Shown: positions 9,480 through 22,754, counted from the first letter of the stretch. The stretch is 64,000 nucleotides of DNA from Sequoia sempervirens (GCA_007258455.2 VDFB02321253.1:1-64000), one strand, 5' to 3'. Notes: generated by a model not told the origin, from the letters alone. Numbers and translations are program-made.

Positions 9480-11643
9480 CTTTAGTGTCATATGGGTCTT
9501 CAAAATCAGCGTCATCGACATTAGATGATGTAGGTAGATTTGAAGAACCACATGCAATGCCACTGTCATTCACTTTAAAAGTGTGCTTGCTATCTAGCTC
9601 CTCAATTGGAACATGTTAGGAAGTTGAAGCATCCAAGTCAATATGCTTGGGCACCATATCCCACAAACTCATGTCCTTGTCATTTTGTTTGTGTGAAAGG
9701 ATGTGCAAAGTGGAATGTACATACACGAAGTCCACCTTTTTTGAGTGCAATCAGTTGAGTTATACTAAGTGGATGAAAGAGTACGTGCTCCAATTTTGCT
9801 TAGATGCAGACAAACTAGCTTACTAGAGAGTTAAGGTTAGGAAAATTAAAATAATAAGTGAAACTTAAAATTTAAAAATGTTCGTCTTTTTATATTAGGT
9901 TTTTTTGTATAAAACTTGCGATAAAAATTTGCCTGGTTGTAGGCGTGGGAACGCTTGGCCATGGAAGTACCACCAATTGTGGAATTCAATCTTAAAGTTG
10001 TTACAAAGAGTTTCAAAATTTTGGCCATTGGAATGTACAAAATCAATGAACTCTCTCCTGAGTACATTCTACAAATTAGGATAAGGAAAGAGTCAATGGA
10101 ATTCTGCCTTATACCCTTCATTGACTTTGAAATCTCTATAAGGGGCAAACCTTTCAAGACAGAAAGGATTCAATGCAAAGGCAAGAAGATGTTGCAGGTG
10201 GTGATTGTGTTCCATCTCTTTTCAATAATTTTGTTCACTTTTTGAAGAAAGTTTCTTATCAAGATCTTGCTCTTTCTCATTTATAATGGTCTTCATCTTC
10301 GCAATCATTAAATTAGTGCCATTATATATCTCTCCCAAACAAGCTTGTCTATGTCAGTATAACAGATCATACTCAAAACAAGCTTGGTGAAACTAAGTAA
10401 ACTATTCCACATGATCCCACCAAGAGTCAATTGGGATCATTTGCTGAATATTTGTTTCCCTTTGAGTGTTGGCTTGCTTCCATATGGACCAAGTATAGCT
10501 AACAGCCATGCTGGAAAGTGCCTTCCAAACCTTCACAAGTCATCTCAAGATGATTGTGTTGGAATTGAAACAGGTCTTGACTCTAAACAACCTATCCAAA
10601 AATAAAAATAAAACAATTAAAAACAAACTTCACAAAAAATATAATCAAATCAAATTAAAAATAAATAAATTTCTAAGTAACTAAAGTGAAATTAAATTTT
10701 TTATATTGCTTACTTACCTTTAGCAGCTCCAATTTTGAGAATGATTTGATTATGCCCTACAACATGTAGTGGTTGGTGATGAACATTTGGATCTCTTTGG
10801 CATTTGCATACATATTTATAATCCAATCGATTTTACTAGCAATCTTTTGTAGCATTAGGTTAAGGGTGTGGACAATACACAATGTCCAAAAGATGTGTGA
10901 ATAATGTTTCTCAACTAACAAACCAGTTTCTTTACAATTCTTTGTGTTATCTTTTATGGTTTGAACAACATTATAAAGCCCCACTTCTTCAATGGCTACC
11001 ATGGGGATGTAAACAATAATATTGACCATCTTTCACCTCCCCATCGCTATCCATAGCTCTCAAAATCATTGCCCCTTTATAGGATGCTACAATCACATTG
11101 ATGAAGGATTGGTTTTTAGCATCTTTCCATCCATTGGAGATGGCCACACCTACCTCAATCCAAAATCCCATATGGGCTTCAATGAATCTTCTCCAAGCTT
11201 TACCTCCTTTTGCAATAAAGTATCACACACCTTCTTGTAACTCGGGCTCTTGTTACAATGGGTGGCTCTCTACCACAACATTAGGAATAGATGGGGATAG
11301 AGGTGAATTCTTTCCTTGAGATTCTTTCTTTGCCAGAGGATGATTTTCTCTATGGCTCGTTTTTTCATTTTCTTGCTCTTGCTTGTTAATATATGCTATC
11401 ACTTGCTCTGATGGCATGGATACACCATTCTTTCTAGGATAAGCGATGCCTTGTCCAAGAATGCCAGACAAATGGGCTTTCACCCAACTATATGAGCTTG
11501 AATGCCTAACACCACATTGCAAATTTAAATATAGACTTTACCACCTAGAATAGGTTGTATCATATCAACATATTTGCAAAGAAGAGAATTCGGGTCTCTT
11601 TTGAAATAGGATTGGCCCATGGAGATAGAATCAGCTGCCATTG
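9480..11643 (-). pseudogene. hAT-family transposase pseudogene 1
   Basis: On the minus strand a BED-like zinc-finger start (MAADSISMGQSYFKRD near 11,640, then SSSYSWVKAHLSGILGQGI near 11,490) is followed by a polar linker. Next comes the DUF659 region (ISNGWKDAKNQSFINVI; then VVQTIKDNTKNCKETGLLVE and HIFWTLCIVHTLNLMLQKI, 11,130-10,760). The central domain is recognisable in broken frames from 10,600 to 9,950, and the C-terminal dimerisation region at about 9,790-9,480 (NWSTYSFIH, DFVYVHSTLHILSHK, then an acidic tail). Several frameshifts and in-frame stops interrupt it, so it is not functional. An AT-rich stretch near 10,620-10,740 may be an intron or an insertion. Confidence 0.85.
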
Positions 11644-12550
11644 TAATCTCTATGGAAACAAGTTTGATAAACAATACATTCAAACCAAATGAAAATTGTA
11701 TAACCTAACTCACTTAATATTTTAATCATATTGTTACATTCATAGAAGAATGAAAACAAAACAAAAGAGTTCATTGTTATAACAAAAGTGTAGGAAAAAA
11801 AAAACTAAAAAATCTTACCTCTTTTGGAAAAGTCTTCCTCTACAATATCTTTGGTTGTAAATGGGCTCTTGCACATATGTAGGAATATCAATTCAACCCT
11901 TTGGAACCTTAATTAATCAATCTTTGACTCTATTCGTGTGATGGCAAGCAAGAACAAAAGTTCAGCAAAAATTAATGGTTTTTGTGTTTTGCATTCACAA
12001 TTTGCCAATTTGTTTTAGTCATTCAAATGCTTTAGAAATCACTTCTAGTGTTAGGGATTTGTTTTGGTCCATCACAGTCAAAGTCAAATGCCAAACATTA
12101 TTTGATAAAACAAGGAAATAAGAAAAAAAATCTAAAATGTGACGGGTTCACTCCAAGTTTGTCATGGTTCTGCTAGGTTTGCTTGAGATTGTCCAAGACA
12201 AATCAATAGTCAATACCTGCCTTTTGTCCAAATTTGCAGATAGATCAGTTGGACCTATATCCAAGGCTACAAACCAGCAAACTGGCAACATACCTTTTTG
12301 GGTACTTAGGGATTGGGGCAAGGCATCCCTAGGCACCAAGGAGGGTGCTTCAATTTCTGTTTCAGAGAAACCCTCCTTTTGTTTTCTTAGTCAAGGATGC
12401 CTACGAACACCAATGACAGCTTGGGAACTTTTGGAAGTCTTGTGAGATTTTTTAGTGACTCACAGAAGTCCCAGAGCTGTCACTAGTACTTATTGAGGTC
12501 CCCAAGCTATGGAACAATGGAGGGGAAAAAAGATAATACAAACTCAAAAT
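11644..12550. other. 5' flank of hAT relic 1, with an inverted repeat
   Basis: This stretch carries no gene. At about 12,340-12,385 the arms AAGGAGGG and CCCTCCTT enclose a loop containing TTCTGTTTCAGAGAAA, and an outer GGCATCC/GGATGCC pair encloses them. Similar wording (ATTCAGAGAAACA) occurs near 8,790 beyond the other end of the relic, so these may be hAT subterminal repeats. I could not define the terminal inverted repeats. Confidence 0.35.
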
Positions 12551-13629
12551 AGTCAAATGATGAGTTTGTATTATGACTGAGCTTGCTGCTTCATGCTTAA
12601 CATTTTGTCATGGCTCAGATACAATTATCATATTTTGTCATTTTGAGAGTTAAACTATTGATACACTAACAGTTATAATTTATGATTTCATATTTTCACT
12701 TTGTGACTGATGAATGCTTATAAGATATTTTAATATATTGTGCTTAATTTTTGCAATGATTATTTTCATGGATATATTTAAAATGTTCGATTATGGCAAA
12801 AAGCTGATTCTGAAAAGAAAGCTATTTATTATATTATATATGTGTATGTACTCATATATAATTTTTCAACCCCAAAATCCGGACAACTTTTTTTTGCAAT
12901 ATTGGAAGCTTGTCCTGTTGACCCCTCCTCTCCCAAAAACTTTGTGGAACATAGATAAGAATTGACAAGATACATGATGGAGATCTCTGAATATTTCAAG
13001 ACAACTCATACATATAGGAAGTATACTGATTAGGTGCAATGGTTGGCTAAAATGTTCAAGGAATTAACTACCATCATAACTCAATATTAGTGAACCATTA
13101 AGCACACGATAGTATAGGAAAGTTGTGACACTCCATTATCAAACATATGCTTCATATTTATGAAATTGTAGATATTCTTACTAAAACTTTTTTCGATAGA
13201 CTATTTATAGCATAGCAGCAAAAATCTTTTGGGGAAAAAATCGGCAAACCAAAAGTACAAGATTTTTTGAAAAAAATGGGAAAAAATTGGATTAAAAAAA
13301 CGTAAAAAATTGTAGAACAAGACACAAACTATATTTTTTTTAAATTGAAAGGCATTTCCATAGCATAGAGATATAGAGAGCAAATAGAATAAAGAGTTTA
13401 ACTAATGAATTGTAGAAAATAGATTTTTGTTGTTTATATTCATATCGCTGATTACATTGCATTACACATCTTTCAAAGCATTACTTCATAGTGCATAACT
13501 AATAACTAAATGCTGATAGATGACACAATTTCAATTACATTATAGTTTGTACAAAGTCAACCTATAAACTAAGTACAAAGTTTCAAAAAATCAAACATAG
13601 CCAATGACTCTTTTGCTACTACAGATAGA
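12551..13629. other. AT-rich intergenic DNA
   Basis: No gene is recognised. A stretch near 13,190-13,320 with AAAAATCTTTTGGGGAAAAAATCGGC resembles GATTTTTTGGGAAAAAAATCGCC at about 21,356-21,382, so this may be a shared hAT-family end, but the match is low complexity. Confidence 0.3.
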
Positions 13630-13988
13630 GCTATGCTAGAGGGCTGCAGGTCTTGATGATGAAGCTCCTGGTTCTGAGCATCTCCTAAGTCGTTCAACTA
13701 GATGATTACCCAAGTTGGCCTCTAGGATCTCAAAATCCTTAGGCTCAAGAAAGTCATCATCACTAGTAATCCACTCAGACTTTGGATTGATCTCATCAAG
13801 GTCAATTGGCTCATCATCCTCAATGGTACTTGGTTTTGTCCATGGACAAATTAGTCTTGGGATTACAAGTGAAAAACATTATGAATACAATTACAAATTT
13901 ACAACTATGATTGCAAGTATACTAAAAGTCTAACCTTGAACTTTCTTTAGCTTTAAGCGGAGGTTGTGATGAACAAACACTAAGTCAT
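13630..13988 (-). pseudogene. hAT transposase 2, C-terminal part (split off by an insertion)
   Basis: The minus strand at about 13,985-13,935 encodes NDLVFVHHNLRLKLKK, the conserved C-terminal dimerisation motif of hAT transposases. Further on an acidic tail follows (TIEDDEPIDLDEINPKSEW and DDDFLEPKDFEILEANLG), ending near 13,645. The rest of the gene resumes at 16,435 beyond the inserted element. The segment between the two parts (about 13,930-13,850) has stops and may be an intron. Confidence 0.75.
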
Positions 13989-16429
13989 TGAAATATGCTA
14001 ACCAATTTTTTGCCACAATTTTTACATAGCAACCAACACTTGGCCAACTTGATTAGCGTTAGCGCCAAAACCAAAACTCTAACAAAGCAACTCTAACCAA
14101 GAATGTGCCCTAAAACCACTTAAGGAAGAGGGGCGGGCATATGGTCAGAGGATCCCTAGGATCGAATAACTCAACAACTGTAATAAGAATTCAACTGGAA
14201 GTACAAATAACTCAACGCCAAAATGTGCACACAAGATCCTTTGAAAGGCGAGGTGCTAACATATGACGAAGTACTTATTACAAACTGAAAATAAACTTAG
14301 GCGGATAACCAGCCATGAAGATTCAAACTATCTAATTCATCCGCTGCGGCGGGCATCCACTCTGGAGTGAGAATTCTCCACTTTTTCAGTGGGTACAATG
14401 AGAGATACAAAGCTTATTCTCCACACTGGCGGTAAACCATCCAGGGGTAATTAATGTTTGCTTTAGAAATTACAAGTAAATGCAGCAATAACAAATGGTT
14501 GGATTAGTACTACTAATGCACAACCTTACAATCAAAATAATCTGCAATTTACTAGTATTACAATGATAGAACAAAGCCAATATGTGAAAAATGATTCTCT
14601 CAATTTACAAAGCTTTCAAACACTGAAAATGAAACCAAAATCTGATTCTTATGAGGTCTGATAATTAAAACCAGCAAACTGAAACTGTAAACCAGCAACC
14701 TGGGAATCAATGAAATGCTCATAACTTAATCAATCTACCTCCGAATTGAGTGAAATCAAGTGCAGTGAACCTCTGGAGGATAGGCGCCCATGTCATGATG
14801 AAGAAACAGCCTCAAAAGATAACCATTAATTCCATTGCACAATTCCCAAGGCACACAAAATGGTACGGCCCTTGCAAGGGCGATTTTGCAAGAATAATTC
14901 ATAAACTTCAAATTAAAATCTGATATTCACTAGAAAGGGTCGCCCCAACCTTAGAATTAAGATTCTTGAATGCCCATAACAAGATTAAAATCATACAAAG
15001 TGCTGGATACAAAATCGACCTTCAGCTGTGTAGAAACCAGCAACTTGAAATCTGGAAAAAACTTCAAAATGCAACAACTGTGAAGCTCAATCTGCTAGTC
15101 TGATTTGAGAAGCAGCAAAATAGCCAACTAGGTGTTATCTTTCAAACACGAAATTGGACAAGAGGCTAGGAGGTAACCTTTCCTCGAAGCTGAAAACACA
15201 ATGTCATTCCGACAGCATAACAATAGCATAAGTTCAAGGATCCCAAAAGCTGGAGCAAAACTTCATTTTTAAAGAGAAGAGATGAATCTTCAATGCCCAC
15301 CAAGGTACACCAAAAGTCATAGAGAAACTATTCAAATTTCCAAAATTTCATAATTCTTCTCAAGGTGGCGTCCCACTTTCAAGGCAATAAAACAACTTTA
15401 TAAAATAATTAAACTCCTCATGAGGGCGTACCCCTTCATGACCCACCTTTTTAAAACAACATAAGTTATTCCACTAGGCCATGGGGTCAACTGAAAAATA
15501 GAACATTAATGCCTTTATTTCAAAATTTCACCAAAATAATGCTTTTGAAAAAAGCCAATAATCAAGCCCAAGCACTGCTCCAAAAAATGATGAACGACAA
15601 CTGAACTGTTAAATTAGTGATCAGATAAGTGCACAGAAAATTAATTCAAAAAATTCAGACACAGAAGGACACAGCATATACCCTGGGAAAACCCTCCTCT
15701 TGAGGGAGAAAAACCCAGCAACAAAGATCTCTCTTTTATATAAATAAGTAATGGCAGTAATTCTCTTTACAATGAGGCCAATACAAGGCCAATATCCAGC
15801 ATCAACTCTAGATGCAATAACAGAAGATACTCTGCTCTTCCTTGTAATCTGAATCTGCACTTAGAGAAATTCGCAATCTGCTCTTGAAGGAATTCGCACT
15901 TGAATGAAGGAATAATTCGAACTTGCTTGAAATCGATATGATAAGAATAAATGAGATCTCCTTATATAGATGACAATAGGATAAATTCAAAGGATGTGAT
16001 CTTTCAAAAGTGAAATGTCGGCCTCTTGTACAAAGACGTTTCAACAAATAAATCTTTTCATAACCAAGAAGTCGGCCTCTTAAAAATTCGCGCCTCCTCA
16101 TTATGAAATTCGCATCTCTTAATTAAATGCATCTCTTAACAAAGAGAATGACTCTTCATTAAGACGTATATAATAATTAAATAGTCAAAGGCTATATTTT
16201 AATTATTATCTTCATGCGTACTGTGCTGGAAGGTATTCGCGTGAAGCTATCCATGATCTTCAACATGAACCACTGCCAAAATTAGTATTTACTAAAAATA
16301 GTAAACACCAAGAAAAAGCCACAAACCTCCAAGCAAAGAAACCCTAATTTCACCACAATCCAGCCTATGGGCCTTCGGAATAGGCTGATGAACTACTAAG
16401 CTGATCACTGATGAGAAGGGGACATTACA
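13989..16429 (-). mobile_element. Solo LTR-like insertion, 2,441 bp, TSD GTCAT
   Basis: The plus strand begins TGAAATATGC at 13,989 and ends GGGACATTACA at 16,429. It is flanked by perfect 5-bp direct repeats GTCAT (13,984-13,988 and 16,430-16,434), and the interrupted hAT reading frame continues across the site. TG...CA ends with a 5-bp duplication are diagnostic of an LTR-retroelement insertion. On the minus strand it starts TGTAATGTCCCC, has a TATA box (TCTATATAAG) at 15,961-15,970 about 460 bp in, and then a region with GGGTTTTTCTCCCTCAAGAG (about 15,690-15,710) typical of LTR R/U5 sequence. No coding domain, primer-binding site or polypurine tract was seen, so a long solo LTR is the simplest reading. 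Confidence 0.75.
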
Positions 16430-16434
16430 GTCAT

Positions 16435-18691
16435 TCATTCGTTGTTTTGTTAGGTGGTTGTGTTTCTTCGAATGTATGTGTTAAAAAACCCTCCAAGTAT
16501 GCTCACAAGTAGATGAACTGCATGGCTGGCTCAAAATGGTCATCCACCTAAGTTTTTTGGTTTCATGACCAAAACAATCCCACCATCATGTTGAAAAACG
16601 CATTAAATGGAGGTGATATCATGTAAGAATATCCTAAAATTTTAACACATTTAACGATTATGTCCACAAAATAGAGAGATTGTCAAAATTTTATAGACTC
16701 TACTTGGTTGCAAGGTCTTCCTGCCTTCCATGACAACCTTAGATGAGAGAAAACCCCTTGCTTGCTTGTGCACATTGCTAACTTTTCCATGCATATGAAC
16801 AAAGCCATGTGCAACCTCACCATCATCATGTCTAAATGAAGAGTTATAGAACAAACTTGGATTAAGATAGTATCCTGCAACATGGAGAGGAGAATGCGTC
16901 TGTCGATCCCATCTTCTATCAATTATGTCCCTTAATGGCATATACCTGTCCCTATTATTTTCCATTTGACCCCTCATCACCTCCTTGGCCCTATCCATGG
17001 CCTCATACAAATATTCCATGGGGGATTTATCCTCGTCCACTAGTCTCAAGACTTTTATTAGAGGCTTTGAAAATTGTACAACTTGTTTAGCTGCATCCCA
17101 AAATCTAGCAAAATAAATGTACTCTCCCATTGCTATGCCATCTACTTGATTTGTGAACCCAGACTCCATCCACTTGTTTTTGCAAAGAGTTTGTAGTGCA
17201 AGGAAGTGTGTTGCAAATCTTATCATCCTTGGTCGAACTAACTCCATGGAGAGGAGAATGCGTCTGTCGATCCCATCTTCTATCAATTATGTCCCTTAAT
17301 GGCATATACCTGTCCCTATTATTTTCCATTTGACCCCTCATCACCTCCTTGGCCCTATCCATGGCCTCATACAAATATTCCATGGGGGATGTCTCAAGAC
17401 TTTTATTAGAGGCTTTGAAAATTGTACAACTTGTTTAGCTGCATCCCAAAATCTAGCAAAATAAATGTACTCTCCCATTGCTATGCCATCTACTTGATTT
17501 GTGAACCCAGACTCCATCCACTTGCAAAGAGTTTGTAGTGCAAGGAAGTGTGTTGCAAATCTTATCATCCTTGGTCGAACTAACTCCTTGCCTTCTATGA
17601 AAGAGCACTTCATACACAAAATCCTTGTGTGATTATAGATAAATTTGGTAATTGTGCGAGCCTTTTGCAATACCTCCTTAAACCATTCAAGTTTTCCAAT
17701 GTCCTCTAGGTTTAGATCAAGACAATATGCTGCACATGGAGTAAAAAATATGGAGGGGTATTTGTCTGTCAGGAGTCTCCCAACAACACAAGCAACAACA
17801 TTATCTGTAATAAATTGAACTACATTTTGTGGCCCTACATCTTTGACCACCAAGGCATGCATCTCAAACAATGCAGCTGCAGATTCGATTGTGTTTGATG
17901 CATCCACAGATTTCAAAAAAATTGTGTCGATATCACAAGACACAAGGAAGTTGATGAGTGTTTGATTCCTCCTATCTTTCCATCCATTTGACATTATGTT
18001 GCAACCAGTCTTTGCCCACTCTAGTCAATGTTCATCAAAAACATCATTAACATCCTGTATTGCATCATTAAGCATAGCAACCCTCAATGACTCATAAGAT
18101 GGGGCTTTGAACCTAGGACCTGCAGTTGCTATAGCATCCACCATACCTTGCCAGTATGGATACTTGGCAACATGGAATGGCAAGCTAAAGTAGTACCAAA
18201 AATTTGCTTTTACTTTCTTTGCTTGTTCATGGATATTCTTCCTCCATCCTGTACTCTCCAAAGTGGTTTGTGATCTTGGTGTAATACGAGGTGCGAAGAA
18301 AGAATTAATGTTTCCTCCACTTGTGTTTCGGCCACATGCTATAGAAGGTGTTGACCTAGATTCCTTGGAAAACACATGTGCACCATCTTCCTCATTGAAT
18401 TGATTCCTCCTATCTTCTATAGAATTAGTCTATTTCAATCCTAGTTCTTTCCTTTTTAGCCTTACCCTCAGAAATCCCTTCAAGAGCTTCTCTTGTTTGA
18501 TACGTGACATCTGTAGGGCATTTTGTACAAATAATGGTGTTATTTCCTGGCTCCTTTGCCAAATGCCATTTGAAGCAAGAAATGCCACCGTTGATGTCAT
18601 TCAAACACCAATTGCATTTAACCTTCGTTGTACTCAATACTGACGTGCAATGTGTCCATGCAAAGTCTTTTTGACGTGGCATTATAATCAA
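16435..18691 (-). pseudogene. hAT transposase 2, N-terminal and central part
   Basis: The minus strand starts with a BED-type zinc finger (MPRQKDFAWTHC, then KVKCNWC and CFKWHLA; 18,680-18,425). It continues with a second block (SFFAPRITPRSQ, YPYWQGMVDAI; 18,375-18,025) and a DUF659 region (MSNGWKDRRNQTLINFLVS; NVVQFITDNVVACVVGRLLT; 17,994-17,700). The central domain holds RFATHFLALQTLCKWMESG and RRWDRQTHSPLH. A 0.37-kb tandem duplication (16,881-17,590) breaks the frame, and the last part (HSKKHNHLTKQRMND near 16,450) has stops before the gene is cut by the LTR insertion at 16,434. In life it would bind DNA and excise or insert its own element; this copy is dead. Confidence 0.88.
16881..17590 (-). 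repeat. Tandem duplication inside hAT transposase 2
   Basis: Two copies of a segment of about 0.34-0.37 kb lie head to tail, both starting ATGGAGAGGAGAATGCG (16,881 and about 17,248). They are nearly identical, with two indels: 16 bp (TTATCCTCGTCCACTA) missing from the second copy and 6 bp missing in CTTGTTTTTGCAAAG versus CTTGCAAAG. The near-identity shows that the duplication happened well after the transposase itself arose. Confidence 0.85.
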
Positions 18692-21600
18692 ATATACAAA
18701 AGCATCTTAATTTAGTATTAAGGCATGAATAATTAATTGGGAAAAACTTGCAAATTCATTTTAATTCCCTTGCACTAAATGTCCAGAAGGTATCAACTGT
18801 GAAAAAAAAACTAGCAATACATGTGGCTGAATGAAAGTATCAATGTTCCATTTGTGTGTGCATCTTCTTAAATAAACTGCATATCCTCTATCACTGGTAT
18901 AGATCTGTTTAAATTTCTCTCTAGAAAATAAACCCTTCAGTATGAATATTGTCTAAGTAGAATAATAAATGTTGTTTCAGATTACTTGAGGTTGTGAGAG
19001 CTTTTGATTTCTTTATCTCTTTCTATGCATCAAAATATTTTAAGGAATTATCTGCCTTATAGCATTAATCATAGTATACTTAGACACATATATAAAGGTT
19101 TAAAATGACATGATTGCATCTCAGCTTTGTTTCTTTCGTTTTATTTATTTACTCACCTCTATTACTCATGAAAGAATATATTTTGAGAATAAATATCTCT
19201 TTAAGAAATAGAATCATACCATAAAGTTACAAAAGCAGAATTTGTGAGATATAAAGTTTACCAGTTAAAGTGGCATTAGGGTTGGAAGAAACCTGAATAT
19301 TCATATGTGACTAGCATTTAAGATTAGAAGCTTTTGAGGAAAGATTCTCAAGAAATCAAGAAGTTTTTCTGAGAATCGTAACAATAGTAACTGATAGCAT
19401 GAACATGGATATGTTGAAATGTAGGGTACGATGAAGAGCACAGTAAAAATAGCTGCTGTCCTGTAGCTAACAAATTTTCTATGTTACTTCATGCAGTTCG
19501 TTCATTGAATATATTTCTTCACATCCTAAGTTTCCATACTAATCCAAAGGCCAAGTTAAGAAGCCAAACTTATTTAATTCAACAAGAGCAATTTAATTGG
19601 GTTTTTTTAGTTATAATTTTTCAGCAGATTCATCTTTATTAAAAACTATTTTTATTGTCTCTGACTGACAAGCAAAAAAATTTAGAACTTTTTCAGGACT
19701 GGATGCAGACTAAGTATACTTTTAGTGGTTGGCTTTCAAAATTCAACTAAAGCTTTTTCTAGGAAGAGGATTGACAAATTGATGTTAAATATTTTTTTCC
19801 TCCTAGTGAACTGAATCATAATAAGAGACGGTTAAGGCTTTTAAGATACAGTTACATTAAGACTTTAAGTTTAAAGACCTTCAAATTGCTGTTTAAGACA
19901 TTCCATCTCTCAGCAAGAATTTGCACTCTTTTAGTGCCTCAAACCAAATTGATTTCTTTATTCTTGGCTTTAGTACTTTTTGCTTCTGGCTATATGGGCA
20001 GCAACTAAATCTCTACACTTAATTTTTTTCCTCTATTTTATAGCTCCAATCTTCACCCTACATGATATTATAGTTGATAATAAGGAAAAAAATAAAGCTG
20101 TTATAGAAATAGTTGTAATTATTTTATATTATTCAAACATATTATATGTAACACTAGTTCAATCCCCCATTATTTTATAATGTAAGGTAGTTGGGAAGAC
20201 TCATAAGAGCATAACACTGGTTCACTACCCCACCGCAATAATGGACATGTGGTAAGGCTGTGGTATGTTAATTTTGATGGGATGCTGACCCATAGGCTTA
20301 CCCAACTTCTACAAAAAAGGAAAATAATTTGCTTATTTTTACTTTAAAAATTGGTTACTGATTGTTGATTACATTATGTTTATTGTAAGTATGCACAACT
20401 TAGGAACTTTTATTTTAATTCAATAATTGATACCATATATATTTTGATTTATAACGAAATTCTAGATTTCCTTGGCAACTCTTGATGAAGGTCCAGCTTT
20501 GTGTTGATACTTTTTGTGATGAGAATATATTGTGAACATTTAATTTTGCACTCAAAGGTCTTTTCATTGTCATTACTTTGTATAAAGATTTTTTCTTGTG
20601 GGAAATTGAACTTCGATGCCTTGTTGGGCTATGTTAGTTACATTTGTATTTTATGTTTTATCAACCTCCTTAGCATTTATAAAGATCTTTTATTCACCAT
20701 GAGTTGAAGCAAAAATCATTGGGTTGAATAAGCTTGGTGACCGTAAGACATTAGCATAACTGAAATAAATTCATAATAAAGCTTCATTAATAAATGTCTT
20801 TTGCCTATATATCATAACTAATAACAATGATATCAAAGCAATAGCTATCTGACAAATTAATGATAAAGTGAGGAATCATAATACATCAAAATAATTTTTT
20901 GCATTCATTTAGTGGAGGACATATAGAATATCTTTGAATCACTACATAGGCAAAGGCAACATTAGATGACGGATGTGGGTAGAGGTTAAGGGCTCGACAT
21001 GGCTGAGGAGAAAAATTGCAGAACCAAAGACAAGACAAGTTTGAATCAAAGCATGTGAAATTTAATTATTAAAAGCTTACAAACTTCGAAATAATAAACA
21101 ACAGGAGGAATGATAGTGGTCGCATCGCCTACCTGAAGCGATGAAATTCGGTATCCTGTAATTTCCCTGAGTTGAGTTGTGTCTGTGAATGGTGGCCAAT
21201 AAATAGATATTTCACGCATTTTTAGGGTTTTCATTGGCACGTTTTTAGGGCTCCGATTTTTTGCTAGTTTTATAGGCGATTTTTGTTACATTTTTTGTTG
21301 TTTAAATTGTAATAAAATCATTGACCATCTAGGTCAATGTTTTTTTCAAAACTCGCGATTTTTTGGGAAAAAAATCGCCTACCCTCCTGATTTTTTCTAG
21401 TTTTCTGCTTCTATGATTTACAGTATAGTTTGAGGTCTCAATGATTTTCTTTATAGAAAGGGTAGTTGATTTAACACTTTGGTTGGAGTGCCAAGTTAGT
21501 GAGCTTGAGTCCTAATGGGAGGCTGTAGAAAAATTTAAAGGGGTAAATGTTGATAGGCACCTTGGTTTTTGTCATACTCTGGAGTCTCTGTACTAATCCA

Positions 21601-22029
21601 TATTAGTTTTCTTAAGGTTTTTCCCAACAAAAGAGTGAATGTGGTTGTGTTGGGAGGAGGCTTGGTGTTTGTCATATGGCATACCAATCTTTATTGGTTT
21701 TCTCAAGCATTTCATTAATGAGTACTTTTCATTGATTTATGTTTACCATTGGTTATAGCTACTAGAGGGAATGGATCTGTAACAATTCCCTCATTCATTC
21801 CCTTTGATTAGATATCCCTACGACAGTAGCATGGCATTACCCTAGAGTGATATTGGCTATTGTGTATTGATATGTGGGCCTTCTTTAGGTGTCACCCTCA
21901 GCTGATCTCTTGTGTGATCTTTATTTCCCTTGGGTCATCTTTAGGTTTGTTATCTTACACAGTAGATGGTATTGGGATTTATGCAGTGTTCCTCTGAGCT
22001 TCTAGGAACATGGGGACAGCAGTGAGATG
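18692..22029. other. AT-rich non-coding stretch
   Basis: No gene or element is recognised. It may include introns of the PRAT-like gene whose 3' exons lie at 22.66-23.24 kb. Near 21,236-21,382 there are repeated phrases (TTTTTAGGGCTCCGATTTTT, GCGATTTTTTGGG) resembling the low-complexity ends near 13.2 kb. Open frames here are short and lack protein-like composition. Confidence 0.4.
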
Positions 22030-22290
22030 GCTATTAAAATAACTGTAAAAAATCAAAAGCATCTGAAATTTTAAAAAGTATATACCATGTGCTGTATTTG
22101 CAATGACAAATCCTCCCTCTTTCAAGTTTTTAGGGGTTTTTAGCATTTTTTCCTTTAAAATTACCTTTTTAAATCTTTAATTTTTAATTCTGCAAATGGA
22201 ACAGATTGTCCAGTTCTGAAAAAGGGAATGTGTCCTCCAAGTCCCTGGGAGGTCGGGGATATCACTCAGACCCCATTCCCATGGAACACT
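22030..22290 (+). repeat. Partner of the 8,445-8,720 repeat
   Basis: It shares the ordered words TTTGCAATGACA, TCCTCCC, TTTTTAGGGG, GCAAATGGA and CCAAGTCCC with the reverse complement of 8,445-8,720. If that segment is a hAT end, a second, otherwise lost element lies here, within about 400 bp of the PRAT-like gene exons. Confidence 0.5.
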
Positions 22291-22754
22291 TGATTTACAA
22301 GAATGCTGGGCAATGGAAAATAAAAATAAAAGTATTAAGATGGACCTTATGCCTTGAGGCATGGTTTCAATTGCTCGATGCAGGCTTAGAGTCAGAATCA
22401 TTGTGTTTGTTGATGTTATGTGGTGTGGTGGTGAGAAAGGTTGTGTGTTGGATGGCTATATTAGCATAGTTTGTCTTTATTGGTCTAAGCATTTCCACAC
22501 CTACTTAATGTCTAATTCCATATGTGACTCACTTCATTCAGTAGAAAAATCTTTTCAATTTTGCCTTTATTTATAGTGCAGCCCTTTTGCTTTGCTAGGT
22601 TGATTTACAGACATTTTATCCTATAAATCCTTTTCATGAGAGGAAGCAATTTCAGGTCAAATGCATGCTAAGTATGAGAAATTCAACAAGGATGTTAAAG
22701 TACATAATTTCCTTTCTTCCAATAAGGTGGCTGAGATAATCTGAATCTGAGCAG

